From contig JAZKFE010000215.1 in the NCBI GenBank assembly GCA_040386595.1, forward strand, positions 6,400 to 70,399: a DNA stretch of 64,000 nt. The letters run 5' to 3'. The notes beneath the pieces are model-generated. The model saw only the letters and a list, made by a program, of their open reading frames with translations. It ran no database searches and was not told the DNA's origin. The position numbers and the translations under genes are program-made. Shown piece after piece: positions 34,662 through 44,629 of this stretch (positions within the stretch are counted from its first letter, which is position 1; each line of letters starts with the position of its first letter). Source of the DNA: JAKFVC01 sp040386595 (lineage in GTDB: Bacteria; Planctomycetota; Planctomycetia; Planctomycetales; Planctomycetaceae).

Positions 34662-36809
34662 TTACTTCATGGCCAGACGGGCTTCCTTCTCGGCCTTACG
34701 CTTCGCGACGATGTCGTCAATCAACGACTTCGGCACCGGCTTGTAAGCGGAGAATTCCATTGTAAAACCGCCCTTGCCCTGGGTCATGGAGCGGAGTTCG
34801 TTGGCATAGTCGAACATCATCGCCAGCGGGCATTCGGCGGTGATGTAACAGACACCACCACGAACTTCGCTGTTGTTGATCAGACCACGCTTGCTGGACA
34901 CGTGCCCCGACACAGTACCTTGGTACTCGGTCGGAACTTCCACTTCGATCTTCATGATGGGCTCGAGCAACCCGATGCCCGCCTTCTTCAACGTTTCTCG
35001 CATGCAGTCGAAACCTGCAACTTGGAACGCCATTTCAGACGAGTCAACGTCGTGGTAGCCGCCGTCGATGAGGGTCATCTTGACACCCACGACTTCGCAC
35101 TCACACAACGGGCCCTTCGGCAAGGCTCGGCGGAAACCGAAGTCCGTCGGAGCGATGAACTCCTTGGGAATACGGCCTTGCGTGACCTTGTTGTCGAACA
35201 CGTAGGTGTCGGTCATATCTTCCAGCGGCAACGGATCGAGGCGGCCCACAATGTGAGCATACTGACCCGAACCACCGGTTTGCTTCTTGTGCTTGTAGTT
35301 GAATTCCACCGACTTCGTGGGGTATTCGCGGTACGCGACGCGCGGCTCACCCACGATGCATTCGACCTTATACTCGCGCTTAATGCGTTCCGTATAAATT
35401 TCGAGGTGCAACTGACCCATACCGGCGATGATCGTCTGGCCCGTTTCTTCATCGGTGAAGACGCGGAACGTCGGATCTTCACGGCGGAACCGTTCGAGGG
35501 CTTTCGCCAAACGATCGGCACCATCGCGTTTTGCCGGTTCAATCGACAAGCGAATAACGGCTTCGGGAACGAAAATACTTTCCAAAGCGTAGTTCGCGCC
35601 GTCACCGCAGAATGTATCGCCCGAGGCGCATTCCACACCGACGATGGCGACGATGTCACCCGCTTCGGCGATATCAATTTCTTCGCGGTCTTCAGCGTGC
35701 ATACGCACAATACGGCCGAACCGGGTGCGTTTTCCGGTACGGGTATTGGTGTAGGACTCGCCCTTGACGATCTTGCCCTGGTAGAGGCGGATGAACGTCA
35801 ACTGACCGAATTGTTCTTCGATGATCTTGAACGCCATGCAGACCAACGGCAGGTTGTTGTTCGGGACCAACTTAACCTTGTTGGCCGACTTGTCGGCAAC
35901 TTCGCCTTCGGCCAAGACCGGTGCTTTAAAGTCAATGTTGGTCGCATACATATCGCGATCAAGCGGGCTGGGCAGATACGACACGACAGCGTCGAGTAGC
36001 GTCTGCACGCCCTTATTCTTATAAGCCGTGCCCATCATGACCGGGGTCACGCTACGTGACAGAACGGCCTTGCGGATAATCGGCTTAATTTCTTCCGCAG
36101 TCAGTTCTCGCTCTTCGAGCAGCGCTTCCATCAGTTCATCACTGTAGAGCGACAGCGTCTCGAGCATTTCGCCGCGGGCCGTTTGGGCGGCTTCGGCGTA
36201 GTCTTCCGGGATGGCTTCTTCGCGTACGGTCTCGCCCTTTTCGCCGTCGTAATAGATGGCTTTCATCGTGACGAGGTCGATCACGCCTTCAAAGCGAGAT
36301 TCCGTACCCATGTTGAGCTGCAACGGCATCGGGATGATGCCCAGCTTGTCACGGATCGCCTTGATGACGTTCTGGGGGTTGGCACCGGTGCGGTCCATCT
36401 TGTTGATGAAGGCGATACGGGGAATACCGTAGCGCTTCATCTGGCGATCGACCGTCAGTGACTGGCTTTGCACGCCACCCACGGCGCACAACACCAGAAT
36501 GGCACCGTCGAGAACGCGCAAGCTGCGTTCGACTTCCACGGTGAAATCCACGTGGCCCGGGGTGTCGATGACGTTAACGTGCACGTCGCCCCATTGGACC
36601 TTGGTGGCCGCCGAAGTGATGGTGATACCACGTTCGCGTTCCAGGTCCATGTAGTCCATGGTGGCGCCGTCGCCGTCGCCCTTGACTTCGTTAATCCGGT
36701 GAATACGACCGCCGTAGTACAGAATGCGCTCCGTCAAGGTTGTCTTGCCGGAGTCGATGTGGGCGGAGATGCCGATATTACGGACTTGTTCGAGATTTAA
36801 GTTGCTCAT
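34662..36809 (-). CDS. fusA: Elongation factor G
   Basis: 715 aa translational GTPase that drives ribosomal translocation. G1 is AHIDSGKTT (16-24), G2 includes ERGITITSA, G3 is DTPGHVDF and G4 is NKMDRTG. Domains II to V follow in order, with GMGQLHLEIY in domain III, and the C-terminus is YKPVPKSLIDDIVAKRKAEKEARLAMK. Full length for the family. It stands apart from the ribosomal-protein operon: no rpsL, rpsG or tuf is in the window. Preceded by a long gene-poor stretch. Confidence 0.97.
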   Translation of the reverse strand: MSNLNLEQVRNIGISAHIDSGKTTLTERILYYGGRIHRINEVKGDGDGATMDYMDLERERGITITSAATKVQWGDVHVNVIDTPGHVDFTVEVERSLRVLDGAILVLCAVGGVQSQSLTVDRQMKRYGIPRIAFINKMDRTGANPQNVIKAIRDKLGIIPMPLQLNMGTESRFEGVIDLVTMKAIYYDGEKGETVREEAIPEDYAEAAQTARGEMLETLSLYSDELMEALLEERELTAEEIKPIIRKAVLSRSVTPVMMGTAYKNKGVQTLLDAVVSYLPSPLDRDMYATNIDFKAPVLAEGEVADKSANKVKLVPNNNLPLVCMAFKIIEEQFGQLTFIRLYQGKIVKGESYTNTRTGKRTRFGRIVRMHAEDREEIDIAEAGDIVAIVGVECASGDTFCGDGANYALESIFVPEAVIRLSIEPAKRDGADRLAKALERFRREDPTFRVFTDEETGQTIIAGMGQLHLEIYTERIKREYKVECIVGEPRVAYREYPTKSVEFNYKHKKQTGGSGQYAHIVGRLDPLPLEDMTDTYVFDNKVTQGRIPKEFIAPTDFGFRRALPKGPLCECEVVGVKMTLIDGGYHDVDSSEMAFQVAGFDCMRETLKKAGIGLLEPIMKIEVEVPTEYQGTVSGHVSSKRGLINNSEVRGGVCYITAECPLAMMFDYANELRSMTQGKGGFTMEFSAYKPVPKSLIDDIVAKRKAEKEARLAMK

Positions 36810-38607
36810 GACCTTTCACAGACCAGATTAAGAGGGAACACGGTCGATCCACGGACCACATGGTTAGGATCGGGACACTCAAGTCACAAGGGAAGTCGGC
36901 ACGATCAGACAAAGCAATTAGTCAGACCGTGGTGGTTTGGTAATCGCCTGGTGGCGGTGTTCGGTGAGGCACGAAAACAACGTGATCCGCACAGAGCACT
37001 GGGCCCTATTTCAACACAATTCACAACAATCAGACCGCAGGATTAAACAGGCGTGAGGCGCGCCACGGAATTCAGCGGGTCAAACAGAAGGATGCGGAGG
37101 GCGGGCGAGAGAGTACTGAACAACTCTTGCTCTGAAGTGCGAAACCGTCATCGTACAGGAACTAATTCCCCGGCCTCCGCCACTCAGCGGGTGGGAGTAA
37201 TCATTCCGGGTCGTTCAACGATCAGGATTCGCAGGGCGAACAACATAAAGAGTGTCAGTCACTAGCCAGAGTCACGATACAACGGAAACGGTACGAATCA
37301 GACGAAACTCGCGATTCGACGGTTCCGGGTTTTAATTCTCGACGCGGTTAAGCGTGAAACCTTCTCTATATTACACTCGCGATCCAAACACCTCGTTTGT
37401 AATCACGACCGGTATAACACATTGATGGATTAGAATGCTATCCATCTTCGGCGTTTCTGAAAAGAGGAGTTTCGCGATTTTTCGGGAAACACGGCGTGAA
37501 AAACCGGTGAAGACTCGTCGGATTGAGATGAAACGCCGCCGATAGGCTGGTGATTTCATTTGTAAGCTATTTATTGCAAATGGTTTGTGTTTGCGTGTTG
37601 GAATCGTTCCGGCCTGGGTGTAAAGGCCCATTGCAGCCTGTTTTGTGGCGAGTTTTTCTGCGTTGGATTGGTGGTGATCAACCAGACACTCGGTTTGGGG
37701 GGGCGCAGAAAACGAGGGCATTGTCTCCCAACGCCAACTCGATCTGTGTGAATTCGCCAGGAAAACCCTCGCCCCCCATCCCTCTTCCCGGAAATACCGG
37801 GGGCGAAGGGAGATACGATTCGTGTCTGGGCCGTCATGTCGCGTCTTCGCGGATGTATTTCGTTTGCCACGAGCTCTGTGGTGGGAGGGATTCGCTTCGC
37901 GAATTTCCTGTTTGCTGGCCCGGATTTGCGGGGAAACTTGTTGTTGGTTCCGCCCGGGTACTGCGAACGCGTTCAGTTCGCGGAGCGAACAACGACTATC
38001 GCTATCGCGGTGATTCCCTCCTTTCACTCGGTTGCTGATCGAATGAAAAGGTAAACTGGGGGGATGCCGTTGAATTTGCGGCTTGGTGGCTTCTGAGTGC
38101 AGATTTGCTCAGCATGTGTTGGTGACTGTTGTTGTGTTGTAAATGATTACCCTGTCAAGTGTTGTATTCTATTTGTCGGGCTTTGAAAATGTGTCTGCAC
38201 TTTGTGTAGATCGGCGTGAACCGTCCTGCCGATGAAGTATGGGCCGCAAGGTTTACCCGACCTCTACAACCGGGGAGTGAGTGTGACTGTCACAGTGCTG
38301 AAGCCATAGCGTCTGCTGTGTTTCCAGCATTTCATCTCAGCCTCAAACAATCATTCCCAACAATTCCACGACCAGCCCACACGAACGGTGAAAACGGTTC
38401 GCTGACGTCTTGGTCCGCGCAATTGTGGTTGCGAGTCAGGTCATTGAAGAAATTCAGGGGACATCGAAGCGTCGACGGTCAGTGAATACCTCCACGTCGA
38501 GGAGTCGCTGGCTACAGGGGAGATGACGCATGCCGTACCCGGCCAGCTGGCTGGGGTGAGGCATGTTCATGAATGTCGCGCTTCGTTCGTGAGACAGGGG
38601 GATGGCG
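36810..38607. other. Gene-poor stretch upstream of fusA
   Basis: 1.8 kb without a convincing protein gene. Frames 37371-38027 (minus) and 37550-38038 (plus) are open but have no signature and overlap repeat-like sequence. It contains family F copy 1 (37959-37999), a palindrome ATTCGC/GCGAAT near 37888, and a block (37770-37815) with CCCCGG-type partial hairpins. The fusA promoter should lie here; none was identified with confidence. Confidence 0.5.
37959..37999 (+). repeat. Dispersed hairpin repeat family F, copy 1
   Basis: TACTGCGAAcGCGTT is followed by hairpin arms GTTCGC (37976-37981) and GCGAAC (37985-37990) with a GGA loop, then AACGACTAT. Copies are at 59095-59132 and 63921-63961. Confidence 0.85.
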
Positions 38608-39945
38608 ATGGTGAATACCACAAGTGGCTCGATGAATTTTCGAGCCCTCATCTTATTGGGTCTGGCGAGTGGATGGCCTGCCTATGCGGCCTTGGCTGGG
38701 GATCGCCCCGCTTTGGTGCCGCTGGATGCCGCCGTCGTCGCAGAGGATGTTCAGCGGGCTCCGGCGCCGACTGGAATCTCGCAGCTTGACAAGCGGACGC
38801 CTGTCGTCGATGCCGTGTATCACACGCTCGAAAAGGTCGGGGTCGTACAAGTCAGTGACACCAAGCCGGCAGGGGGCAAGTTGCACCGTGTCGGGCATGA
38901 AACCGCCCCGCCGCCCGTGGAAGCCCACGTGCAGGTGAAGGGAACATCGTCCGACAAGGTCAAGAAGACCGCGATGTCCGAGCTGCCGCTCGATAAACTA
39001 ACTCCGAAAAATTTGGCTCGCGTGCAGTCGGTGCTCGATGAGGTCGGATACTTCCGACGCTTGCCGACCACCGTGTTCGCTGCTGATCCTGATGTCTATC
39101 AGTTCTTCATTCGTTATCCCGATGTCGCCGTCAGCATTTGGCGCGTGATGGGGATTTCAGAGATGAAGATGTGGCAAACCGGCCCCAACGAGTACGAAGG
39201 GGACTCGGGGGACGGCTCGACCGGCGTCATCGATGTGGTCTATCGCAGTGCTGAAGAAAATATGTTGATTTGCGAAGGACAATACCAAAGTCCGATCCTG
39301 AAAAAGCCGATCAAAGCCCGGTCACTGGTGTTGTTAAAGACCAGTTTCATCAAGGAGACCGATGGCTCGATCTATGTGACTCATCGGGCTGATATGTATG
39401 TGGCGTTCCCTTCGCAGACGGTGGAAACCGTGGCCAAGGTGTTGTCACCTGTGACCGGTTCGATGGCTGATCGCACCTTTACCGAAATGAGTTTGTTCCT
39501 GCGAATGATGTCGCTGGCAATGACTCGACGGCCGAGCTGGGTGGATCAGATTGCGGGGCAGCTGGACGGTGTGCCCGATGTTCGGAAACAACAGCTGCGA
39601 GAAGTGACGGTTCACGTTCACAACTCCGAACGCAAACGTCAGGGGTTACCGCCTCTGATTAGTAAGACGATCGGGCCGGCCCCAGCCATGATGCCGGACG
39701 ATGTGGCGAAGACGGCTCAGCCGACCAATGGAGCGAATCCGACCGCCAGTACGACCAAAGTGATCACGGCGAAACCGGTTTCGGCCAACAATGTGAATCA
39801 GTCGGGATCTGAGACGTCGGAAGACGAAGAGGATTCCTCGACGGAGAAGTCCTCGTCTACGGTCGAAAAAAAAGTAGAGACTTCCGAGGACAAAGCCAAG
39901 CTGGAACCCGGCTTCGAGTATATCCCACGCCGTAAGAAGTCGTGA
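38608..39945 (+). CDS. Secreted protein of unknown function with acidic-tail linker
   Basis: 445 aa from ATG at 38608, preceded by AGGGGG at 6 nt; ATGs at 38602 and 38632 are alternatives. A signal peptide (about MNFRALILLGLASGWPAYAALA) precedes a low-complexity region. A globular core of about 210 residues follows, starting near LDKLTPKNLARVQSVLDEVGYFRRLP (about 128) and including YQFFIRYPDVAVSIWRVMGISEMKMWQTGPNEYEGD. The tail is rich in T, N, S and E and ends in PRRKKS. No named family recognised. The core sequence is well formed, so the gene is real. Confidence 0.8.
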   Translation: MVNTTSGSMNFRALILLGLASGWPAYAALAGDRPALVPLDAAVVAEDVQRAPAPTGISQLDKRTPVVDAVYHTLEKVGVVQVSDTKPAGGKLHRVGHETAPPPVEAHVQVKGTSSDKVKKTAMSELPLDKLTPKNLARVQSVLDEVGYFRRLPTTVFAADPDVYQFFIRYPDVAVSIWRVMGISEMKMWQTGPNEYEGDSGDGSTGVIDVVYRSAEENMLICEGQYQSPILKKPIKARSLVLLKTSFIKETDGSIYVTHRADMYVAFPSQTVETVAKVLSPVTGSMADRTFTEMSLFLRMMSLAMTRRPSWVDQIAGQLDGVPDVRKQQLREVTVHVHNSERKRQGLPPLISKTIGPAPAMMPDDVAKTAQPTNGANPTASTTKVITAKPVSANNVNQSGSETSEDEEDSSTEKSSSTVEKKVETSEDKAKLEPGFEYIPRRKKS

Positions 39946-40166
39946 TTCGGCGGTGGTGTCGGGGAGATGTTGATTCAAAATAGGCGAGCGTGTAAGGCGT
40001 CTGTGTCAATTTGCTCGGGGGGGCAGATTCCACGGAAGTGCAGCGACGATTCCGGGGGCGATTGAGAAGCCCCATCGGCCGTGCGAGGCTGTGATGGTTC
40101 AGGCTTAACTCTGAACTGGATGGCAGTCGGTGGGGAAAAAACGTCGCATTCTTACACGAACTGAGA

Positions 40167-40200
40167 AATGGCCGGCTCGCACCGGCCATTCGCCTTTCTT
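40167..40200 (+). terminator. Terminator-like hairpin after the 38608 gene
   Basis: AATGGCCGG (40167-40175) pairs with CCGGCCATT (40182-40190), a 9-bp stem with a 6-nt loop, followed by CGCCTTTCTTT. Confidence 0.6.
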
Positions 40201-40276
40201 TGGGGTCTCGTTGTGAGGCGTTGTTTGCCCGGGGCTGGCTGGCTGCGACCCATTCGGGAACGCCGTGCGGGATTCC

Positions 40277-40367
40277 GGGAGGGTGGTCTTGCGAATCTCA
40301 GTAGACCAAGTGGTTCGGCAGGAGCCTCACCCTCCCGATGATTCGATGCACGACGAATCCAAGATCC
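40277..40367. repeat. Dispersed long-hairpin repeat family B, copy 1
   Basis: The right arm GGTTCGGCAGGAGCCTCACC... (to 40336) is intact; the left arm starting GGGAGGGTGG is eroded. The tail GATGATTCGA...CGACGAATCCAAGATCC matches that after copy 4 (56995-57027). Confidence 0.85.
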
Positions 40368-40872
40368 CTTGAGAATTCAAGGTCAAAAAGCCTTCGCGGC
40401 GTCGCCCGTTCGCGACTCAAAAACACGTTGTGCCGCAGCAATACTCTGGCTTACGCTGTGTTGTCGCCACCTCTCTTCAAATGCTTCTGACGACCCTTGA
40501 TCCGGCGGTAGGGCTCTGAGGCGAAGTCTGCTCAAACCACGTTGCGTTTTTGCAACACGCCCGTAAATGCCTTATAGGTCGTTGTGGAAGCTGGGGCGAG
40601 TCTGTCGCTTATGACCTTTTCCTGCATCATGCGGAAAAATTTGTTGACGAACTGCAACCTGTAACGTAGGTTTTCGTACCCTCTTACGAAACAGACTCCC
40701 AGCCGGTAATGAATCACGTTTTCAAGGATGAAACGTCTCATTAACGGGTGTAAATGGCGCTCTTCCTCTGCGCGCTCCGCACCTCGCGAAATTCTGATAT
40801 TCCACCACGGTCAACTCGTGCGCGGTGTTGTTTGCTGCTACTGCATGAGAGAAGTCTTCAGAGAGCGCCAAG

Positions 40873-42264
40873 ATGATGAACGGTTCGTTGCTACTAGTTG
40901 ATGACGATAAGTACGTACTGGATGCCATGGCGGAATTTCTGCGTGGTTTGGGGTATCGCACCGAAACCGCTTCGAATTCCCGCGACGCCACCCAGCGTAT
41001 GAAAGAGTATCCCTTTGACGTCGTCGTCAGCGATGTCAACCTGCCGGATCAAGATGGCTTCCAGTTGTTGGAGTGGGCTCGGCAGCATACGCCAGAGACC
41101 GCCGTCATCCTCTTAACGGGTTTCGGTACGATCGAAAATGCCGTCGAAGCCATTCGACTGGGCGCCTTCGATTACCTCACTAAGCCGATCATTTGTGATG
41201 AGCTGAACTTCTCCATCGAACGCGCTCTCGGACAGCGTCAGATCGTCCAAGAGAATAAGACTCTTCGCGCTCAACTCAATGAGCGTTTCGGACTCGGCAA
41301 CATCATCGGCCGCGACTATCGCATGCAGAAGATGTTCGACCTGATTGAAAGCGTTGCGGACACGCGAGCCTCGGTGTTGATTCTGGGTGAGAGCGGTACC
41401 GGCAAAACGATGACCGCCCGGGCCATTCATCAACTCAGTTCGCGGCGTGGCAAGCCGTTCGTGGAAGTGGCCTGTGGTTCGCTGCCCGACTCACTGTTAG
41501 AGAGCGAATTGTTTGGCCACGTGGCCGGTTCCTTTACCGGTGCCATTCACGACAAGATGGGAAAATTCCTGCAAGCTGATGGCGGCACGATTTTCCTGGA
41601 CGAAATGGCGACCGCGTCACCCAGTCTACAGGTCAAGCTGCTGCGTGTGTTGCAAGATCGCGAGTTCGAAGCGGTCGGCGGGAATAAGACCCATAAGGTT
41701 GATGTACGAGTCATCCTGGCAACCAACGCCAATCTGGAAGACATGGTCGAAAGCGGCGAGTTCCGCCAGGACTTGTACTACCGCATCAACGTCATCACGT
41801 TGACGCAGCCTCCTTTGCGAGACCGCATCGGCGACATCCCCTTATTGCTCGAACATTTCCTCGCCGAATTCAATTCGCAGAACGGCAAAAACATTGCGGG
41901 CTTCAGTGAGGCCGCAGTGCAAGTGCTGCAGCGTTATAACTGGCCGGGCAACGTTCGCGAGCTCGTCAATATTGTGGAGCGGTCGGTTGTCTTAACTAAG
42001 GGCAACATGATTGCGGCCGAAGATCTGCCGGATAATTTGCGACGCCAGGTCGCGATGCCGGATCTGAATAACTCGCGATTGAACAACACCCCGTTGAAGG
42101 CGGCGTTGGCGAATCCCGAGCGACAGATTCTCCTCGAAGCACTCGAGGGGCACGGCTGGAATCGCCAGAACACGGCGAAGGCCTTGGGGATCAACCGCAC
42201 CACGCTCTATAAGAAAATGAAGAAGTTTTCAATCGACTTCGACAAACAAATGCAGGCTCACTAA
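40873..42264 (+). CDS. Sigma-54-dependent response regulator (NtrC family)
   Basis: 463 aa. The REC domain has phospho-acceptor D54 (VVVSDVNLP) and a REC-type acidic pocket at 10-12. The AAA+ domain has P-loop GESGTGKT (172-179), a GSFTGA loop at 219-224 in place of the usual GAFTGA, Walker B near GGTIFLDEM, and FRQDLYYRINV. The C-terminal Fis-type helix-turn-helix is WNRQNTAKALGINRTTLYKKMKKF. It activates transcription by sigma-54 RNA polymerase on phosphorylation. No histidine kinase gene is adjacent. A clear terminator follows. Confidence 0.95.
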   Translation: MMNGSLLLVDDDKYVLDAMAEFLRGLGYRTETASNSRDATQRMKEYPFDVVVSDVNLPDQDGFQLLEWARQHTPETAVILLTGFGTIENAVEAIRLGAFDYLTKPIICDELNFSIERALGQRQIVQENKTLRAQLNERFGLGNIIGRDYRMQKMFDLIESVADTRASVLILGESGTGKTMTARAIHQLSSRRGKPFVEVACGSLPDSLLESELFGHVAGSFTGAIHDKMGKFLQADGGTIFLDEMATASPSLQVKLLRVLQDREFEAVGGNKTHKVDVRVILATNANLEDMVESGEFRQDLYYRINVITLTQPPLRDRIGDIPLLLEHFLAEFNSQNGKNIAGFSEAAVQVLQRYNWPGNVRELVNIVERSVVLTKGNMIAAEDLPDNLRRQVAMPDLNNSRLNNTPLKAALANPERQILLEALEGHGWNRQNTAKALGINRTTLYKKMKKFSIDFDKQMQAH

Positions 42265-42294
42265 GGCTGGCGGCTAAGGTGAAATTGTGCTCCT

Positions 42295-42338
42295 CAAGGG
42301 CGGAAGGCAACATTTGCCTTTCCGCCCTTGTTGTTTTC
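42295..42338 (+). terminator. Intrinsic terminator after the sigma-54 activator gene
   Basis: CAAGGGCGGAAGGCAA (42295-42310) pairs with TTGCCTTTCCGCCCTTG (42314-42330), with one bulged T and a 3-nt loop, and is followed by TTGTTTTCC. Confidence 0.85.
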
Positions 42339-42340
42339 CG

Positions 42341-42574
42341 TAGCCTGAATTTATGAGTCGGGTGAATTGATTTTGCACGCCGATCAACGCCGAATGCATT
42401 TATTGTTGATTAGTGATATTGTGTTTACGTTATGCGCGTTGAGGAAAATGCATTTCGGCCCGGAGGGCCCGTCGTCGGTCGGTAGCCAGAGGTGTGAGCC
42501 TCTGGAATTATTTGCCTTGCCTTACCGTTTGCCCCGCGAAAAAGAATCCGGGGGCTTACGCCGCCCGGCTCGCC
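42341..42574. repeat. Family D element, copy 2 (partial)
   Basis: Inner part GTAGCCTGA...GAGTCGGGTG at 42341-42363 and one arm (42545-42574, AATCCGGGGGCTTACG...) match family D copy 1. The other arm is missing, and family E copy 1 is inserted between. Confidence 0.65.
42453..42505 (-). repeat. Family E repeat, copy 1 (reverse orientation)
   Basis: The reverse complement reads CCAGAGGCTCACACCTCTGG, then GGGCCCTCCGGGCCGAAA, matching copy 2 at 44095-44143. The two copies are inverted around the 42589-43878 gene. Confidence 0.8.
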
Positions 42575-42588
42575 TGGGGCCTGTTGTC

Positions 42589-43878
42589 TTAGTCCTCGGA
42601 GTACTCACTCACGCCGTCGCTGGTGACGAACAGCATCGTTGATGTCAGTGGGTGATCCATCTGCAGATAGTCTTCGGCGACCTTCTGCCGGACATGTTCG
42701 ACTGCTTCCGGAGTTTGCGTGCTGACGGCGACGAAGAAGTCGCGATTCGGCATGCCGACTGCGAACTCTCGACCCAGCACATCCTGCAATTTGCCGCGGA
42801 ACTCGGAGCTGAGGAAGCGTGACGAATTGTAGGCGTCGGGACGGGATGGCAGCAGAATCTGCGGTCCGTCCGGATCTCCAGCGCCCGTCAATTCCATGGG
42901 CGAATCGTGGAAGTAACGATCCAGGTTCTGCATCGCAGTCGCATGCAGTTCATCGGTGGAACGGCCCCACTGGTCGAGGAGTTCCTGGCGGATGTACCAG
43001 TAGGCGTGACTCTCGTCGACCACGTATAGGATCACCAGGCCGGCGACCCAATCGGAGCCGATAAAGTTGGAGAAACGCTCTTTCCAGGCATCGACGGGAT
43101 ACAGCATGGGCATGATGCGATCGCGCACTTGATCCCAGTTGGGCTCCAGGCGATCTTTGCCCCAGCCTTGGACCTGGACCACGGTCGTCAGCGCGGGAAG
43201 CACAATGGCTTCGAACTGCTCGGGCGAGGCAATATAAGAACGATAGAAGTTAAACAGATTGATCCGCGACTCACCCACCTTCAACTGAAAATCGGGAGCC
43301 GGCTCGCACGGCATGGAGGGGAACTCACGCCGCGCAAGGTCCACGACACGCTCCGTAAAACGTTCAGGAGGGTCCGCGGGCGACTCCGCAATTTGCAATG
43401 TTTGTAAAATCATGCCAACCAAGGTCAGCACTTCCGGGTCACTTTCATCCGCGTGCAGATACAGGGCATAGAGGCAAATCTTGCCTCGGCGAATGACCCA
43501 GATCCGCCAGCGACGCCAGTTCGCCGGGTAAAACCAACGTTTCCACCACGGGCCTTCCGTGGGGGGGCGAACTTCGCCCTCATAGACTAACGATTCTGCG
43601 CCAATGGGTAACGCGGGAAGCTGGCGGACTCGGCGGCGGCAGGGGAAGAGCTGCTTCAGATTCAGCAAATCTTCCAGGGTGCTTTCGCCTGGCTTTTCGC
43701 CCCATGTCGCTTTGATCGTTAGCAGGCCGACTTCATCTGACGGGGACAGGCTAAAAATCCCGTCGGTCTCTTTGGCATTCCAGCTAGGCGGATAATCCAC
43801 TGTGAACCAGCCGGCAGGGCCAGAGTGCGACAACCAGTGATCGGGAGGCTGAAATGGCACTGGGCAACTCGACTTCAC
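42589..43878 (-). CDS. DUF1444-type protein with PsbP-like N-terminal domain
   Basis: 429 aa from GTG at 43878. No signal peptide. Residues about 20-160 (WFTVDYPPSWNAKETDGIFSLSPSDEVGLLTIKATW) resemble a PsbP/DUF3805-type beta domain. From about 175 the sequence fits DUF1444 (FTERVVDLARREFPSMPCEPAPDFQLKVGESRINLFNFYRSYIASPEQFE ... YVVDESHAYWYIRQELLDQWG). Function of both parts is unknown. It stands alone, bracketed by inverted family E copies. Confidence 0.8.
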   Translation of the reverse strand: MKSSCPVPFQPPDHWLSHSGPAGWFTVDYPPSWNAKETDGIFSLSPSDEVGLLTIKATWGEKPGESTLEDLLNLKQLFPCRRRVRQLPALPIGAESLVYEGEVRPPTEGPWWKRWFYPANWRRWRIWVIRRGKICLYALYLHADESDPEVLTLVGMILQTLQIAESPADPPERFTERVVDLARREFPSMPCEPAPDFQLKVGESRINLFNFYRSYIASPEQFEAIVLPALTTVVQVQGWGKDRLEPNWDQVRDRIMPMLYPVDAWKERFSNFIGSDWVAGLVILYVVDESHAYWYIRQELLDQWGRSTDELHATAMQNLDRYFHDSPMELTGAGDPDGPQILLPSRPDAYNSSRFLSSEFRGKLQDVLGREFAVGMPNRDFFVAVSTQTPEAVEHVRQKVAEDYLQMDHPLTSTMLFVTSDGVSEYSED

Positions 43879-43990
43879 GAATGGACGGATGGATCAGAGT
43901 TCTACAGAGCCGCGAACATCTCTCCACTGTATGCATTCTAACGCGGGCGGCGATGCGGACTAGCGCAATTTGTTGCGGACTAAGGATTCT

Positions 43991-44071
43991 GGCAGGGTGA
44001 GGCTCCTGCCGAACCGCTTGGTTTTGCGACTTCCTGTTGACTGAGCGGTTCGGCAGGAGCCTCACCCTCCC
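43991..44071. repeat. Dispersed long-hairpin repeat family B, copy 2
   Basis: Left arm 43991-44018 and right arm 44044-44071 are 28-bp reverse complements with one or two mismatches (GGTGAGGCTCCTGCCGAACC / GGTTCGGCAGGAGCCTCACC), with a 25-bp loop. Confidence 0.9.
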
Positions 44072-44094
44072 GACGATTCGAATTGCGAAATCGC

Positions 44095-44143
44095 TCCAGA
44101 GGCTTACACCTCTGGAGACTGACGTCGGGCCCTCCGGGCCGAA
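44095..44143 (+). repeat. Family E repeat, copy 2
   Basis: Hairpin TCCAGAGG...CCTCTGGA followed by GGGCCCTCCGGGCCGAAA. An inverted copy lies at 42453-42505. Confidence 0.8.
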
Positions 44144-44163
44144 AGACCTTCTTTGGACCAGGC

Positions 44164-44451
44164 TTACTTTGCCTTGCGTTCCAAATCCAGAAACGCCATC
44201 CGCAATTGGTGCAAACTGCGTTCCAGGAAGGTGGCCTCTTCGCTGTTCAGGTTGCCTTTGGTCTTCTCTTCGAGCACCGTTAGCATCCCGATGAAGTGCT
44301 TGGCGAGGGGCAATTCGGTCTGCATTTGTTTGGTGACCGGATGCGGAATCATTCCTAATGCCACCGCGGCTTGGGTCGAAAACATGGAGACCAATACCGG
44401 AAAGCTAGGAGCCGGAATATCGGATTCAGAAATTTTAGGAGTGTCCGCCAC
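44164..44451 (-). CDS. DUF1844 protein
   Basis: 95 aa from GTG at 44451. FPVLVSMFSTQAAVALGMIPHP is followed by LPLAKHFIGMLTVLEEKTKGNLNSEEATFLERSLHQLRMAF, the pattern of the small DUF1844 family found in planctomycetes and deltaproteobacteria. Mostly helical and soluble; function unknown. It is about 180 bp from the oxidoreductase gene on the same strand. Confidence 0.88.
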   Translation of the reverse strand: MADTPKISESDIPAPSFPVLVSMFSTQAAVALGMIPHPVTKQMQTELPLAKHFIGMLTVLEEKTKGNLNSEEATFLERSLHQLRMAFLDLERKAK

Positions 44452-44629
44452 GATCTCAGCCTTTCAAAATCTGGGCCTGCCCGCTGCCGTATTGAGAGAC
44501 AGCAGCTGGTTTTTTGGCCCGAAAAAGTTTGACGCCGTCTGAGATCAACGCGAGTCGACCCGACTTTGTCCGTGTTTCAAGTTCCGTTGGGGATGGCTGA
44601 CCATTCAGCCCTCCCCAACGATTTCCAAC

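Larger units (their letters stand above)
39946..40872. other. Intergenic region with terminator and family B repeat
   Basis: About 930 bp without a recognised gene. It holds a terminator-like hairpin near 40167-40200, the family B element at 40277-40367, and the presumed promoter region of the sigma-54 activator gene. Confidence 0.6.
42265..42588. other. Intergenic region with terminator and repeats
   Basis: A terminator, then family D copy 2 and family E copy 1; no gene. Confidence 0.6.

Noticed and set aside
37371..38027. 218-codon open frame on the minus strand upstream of fusA
   Set aside because: No signature or signal, and it overlaps hairpin and family F sequence. Composition does not look coding.
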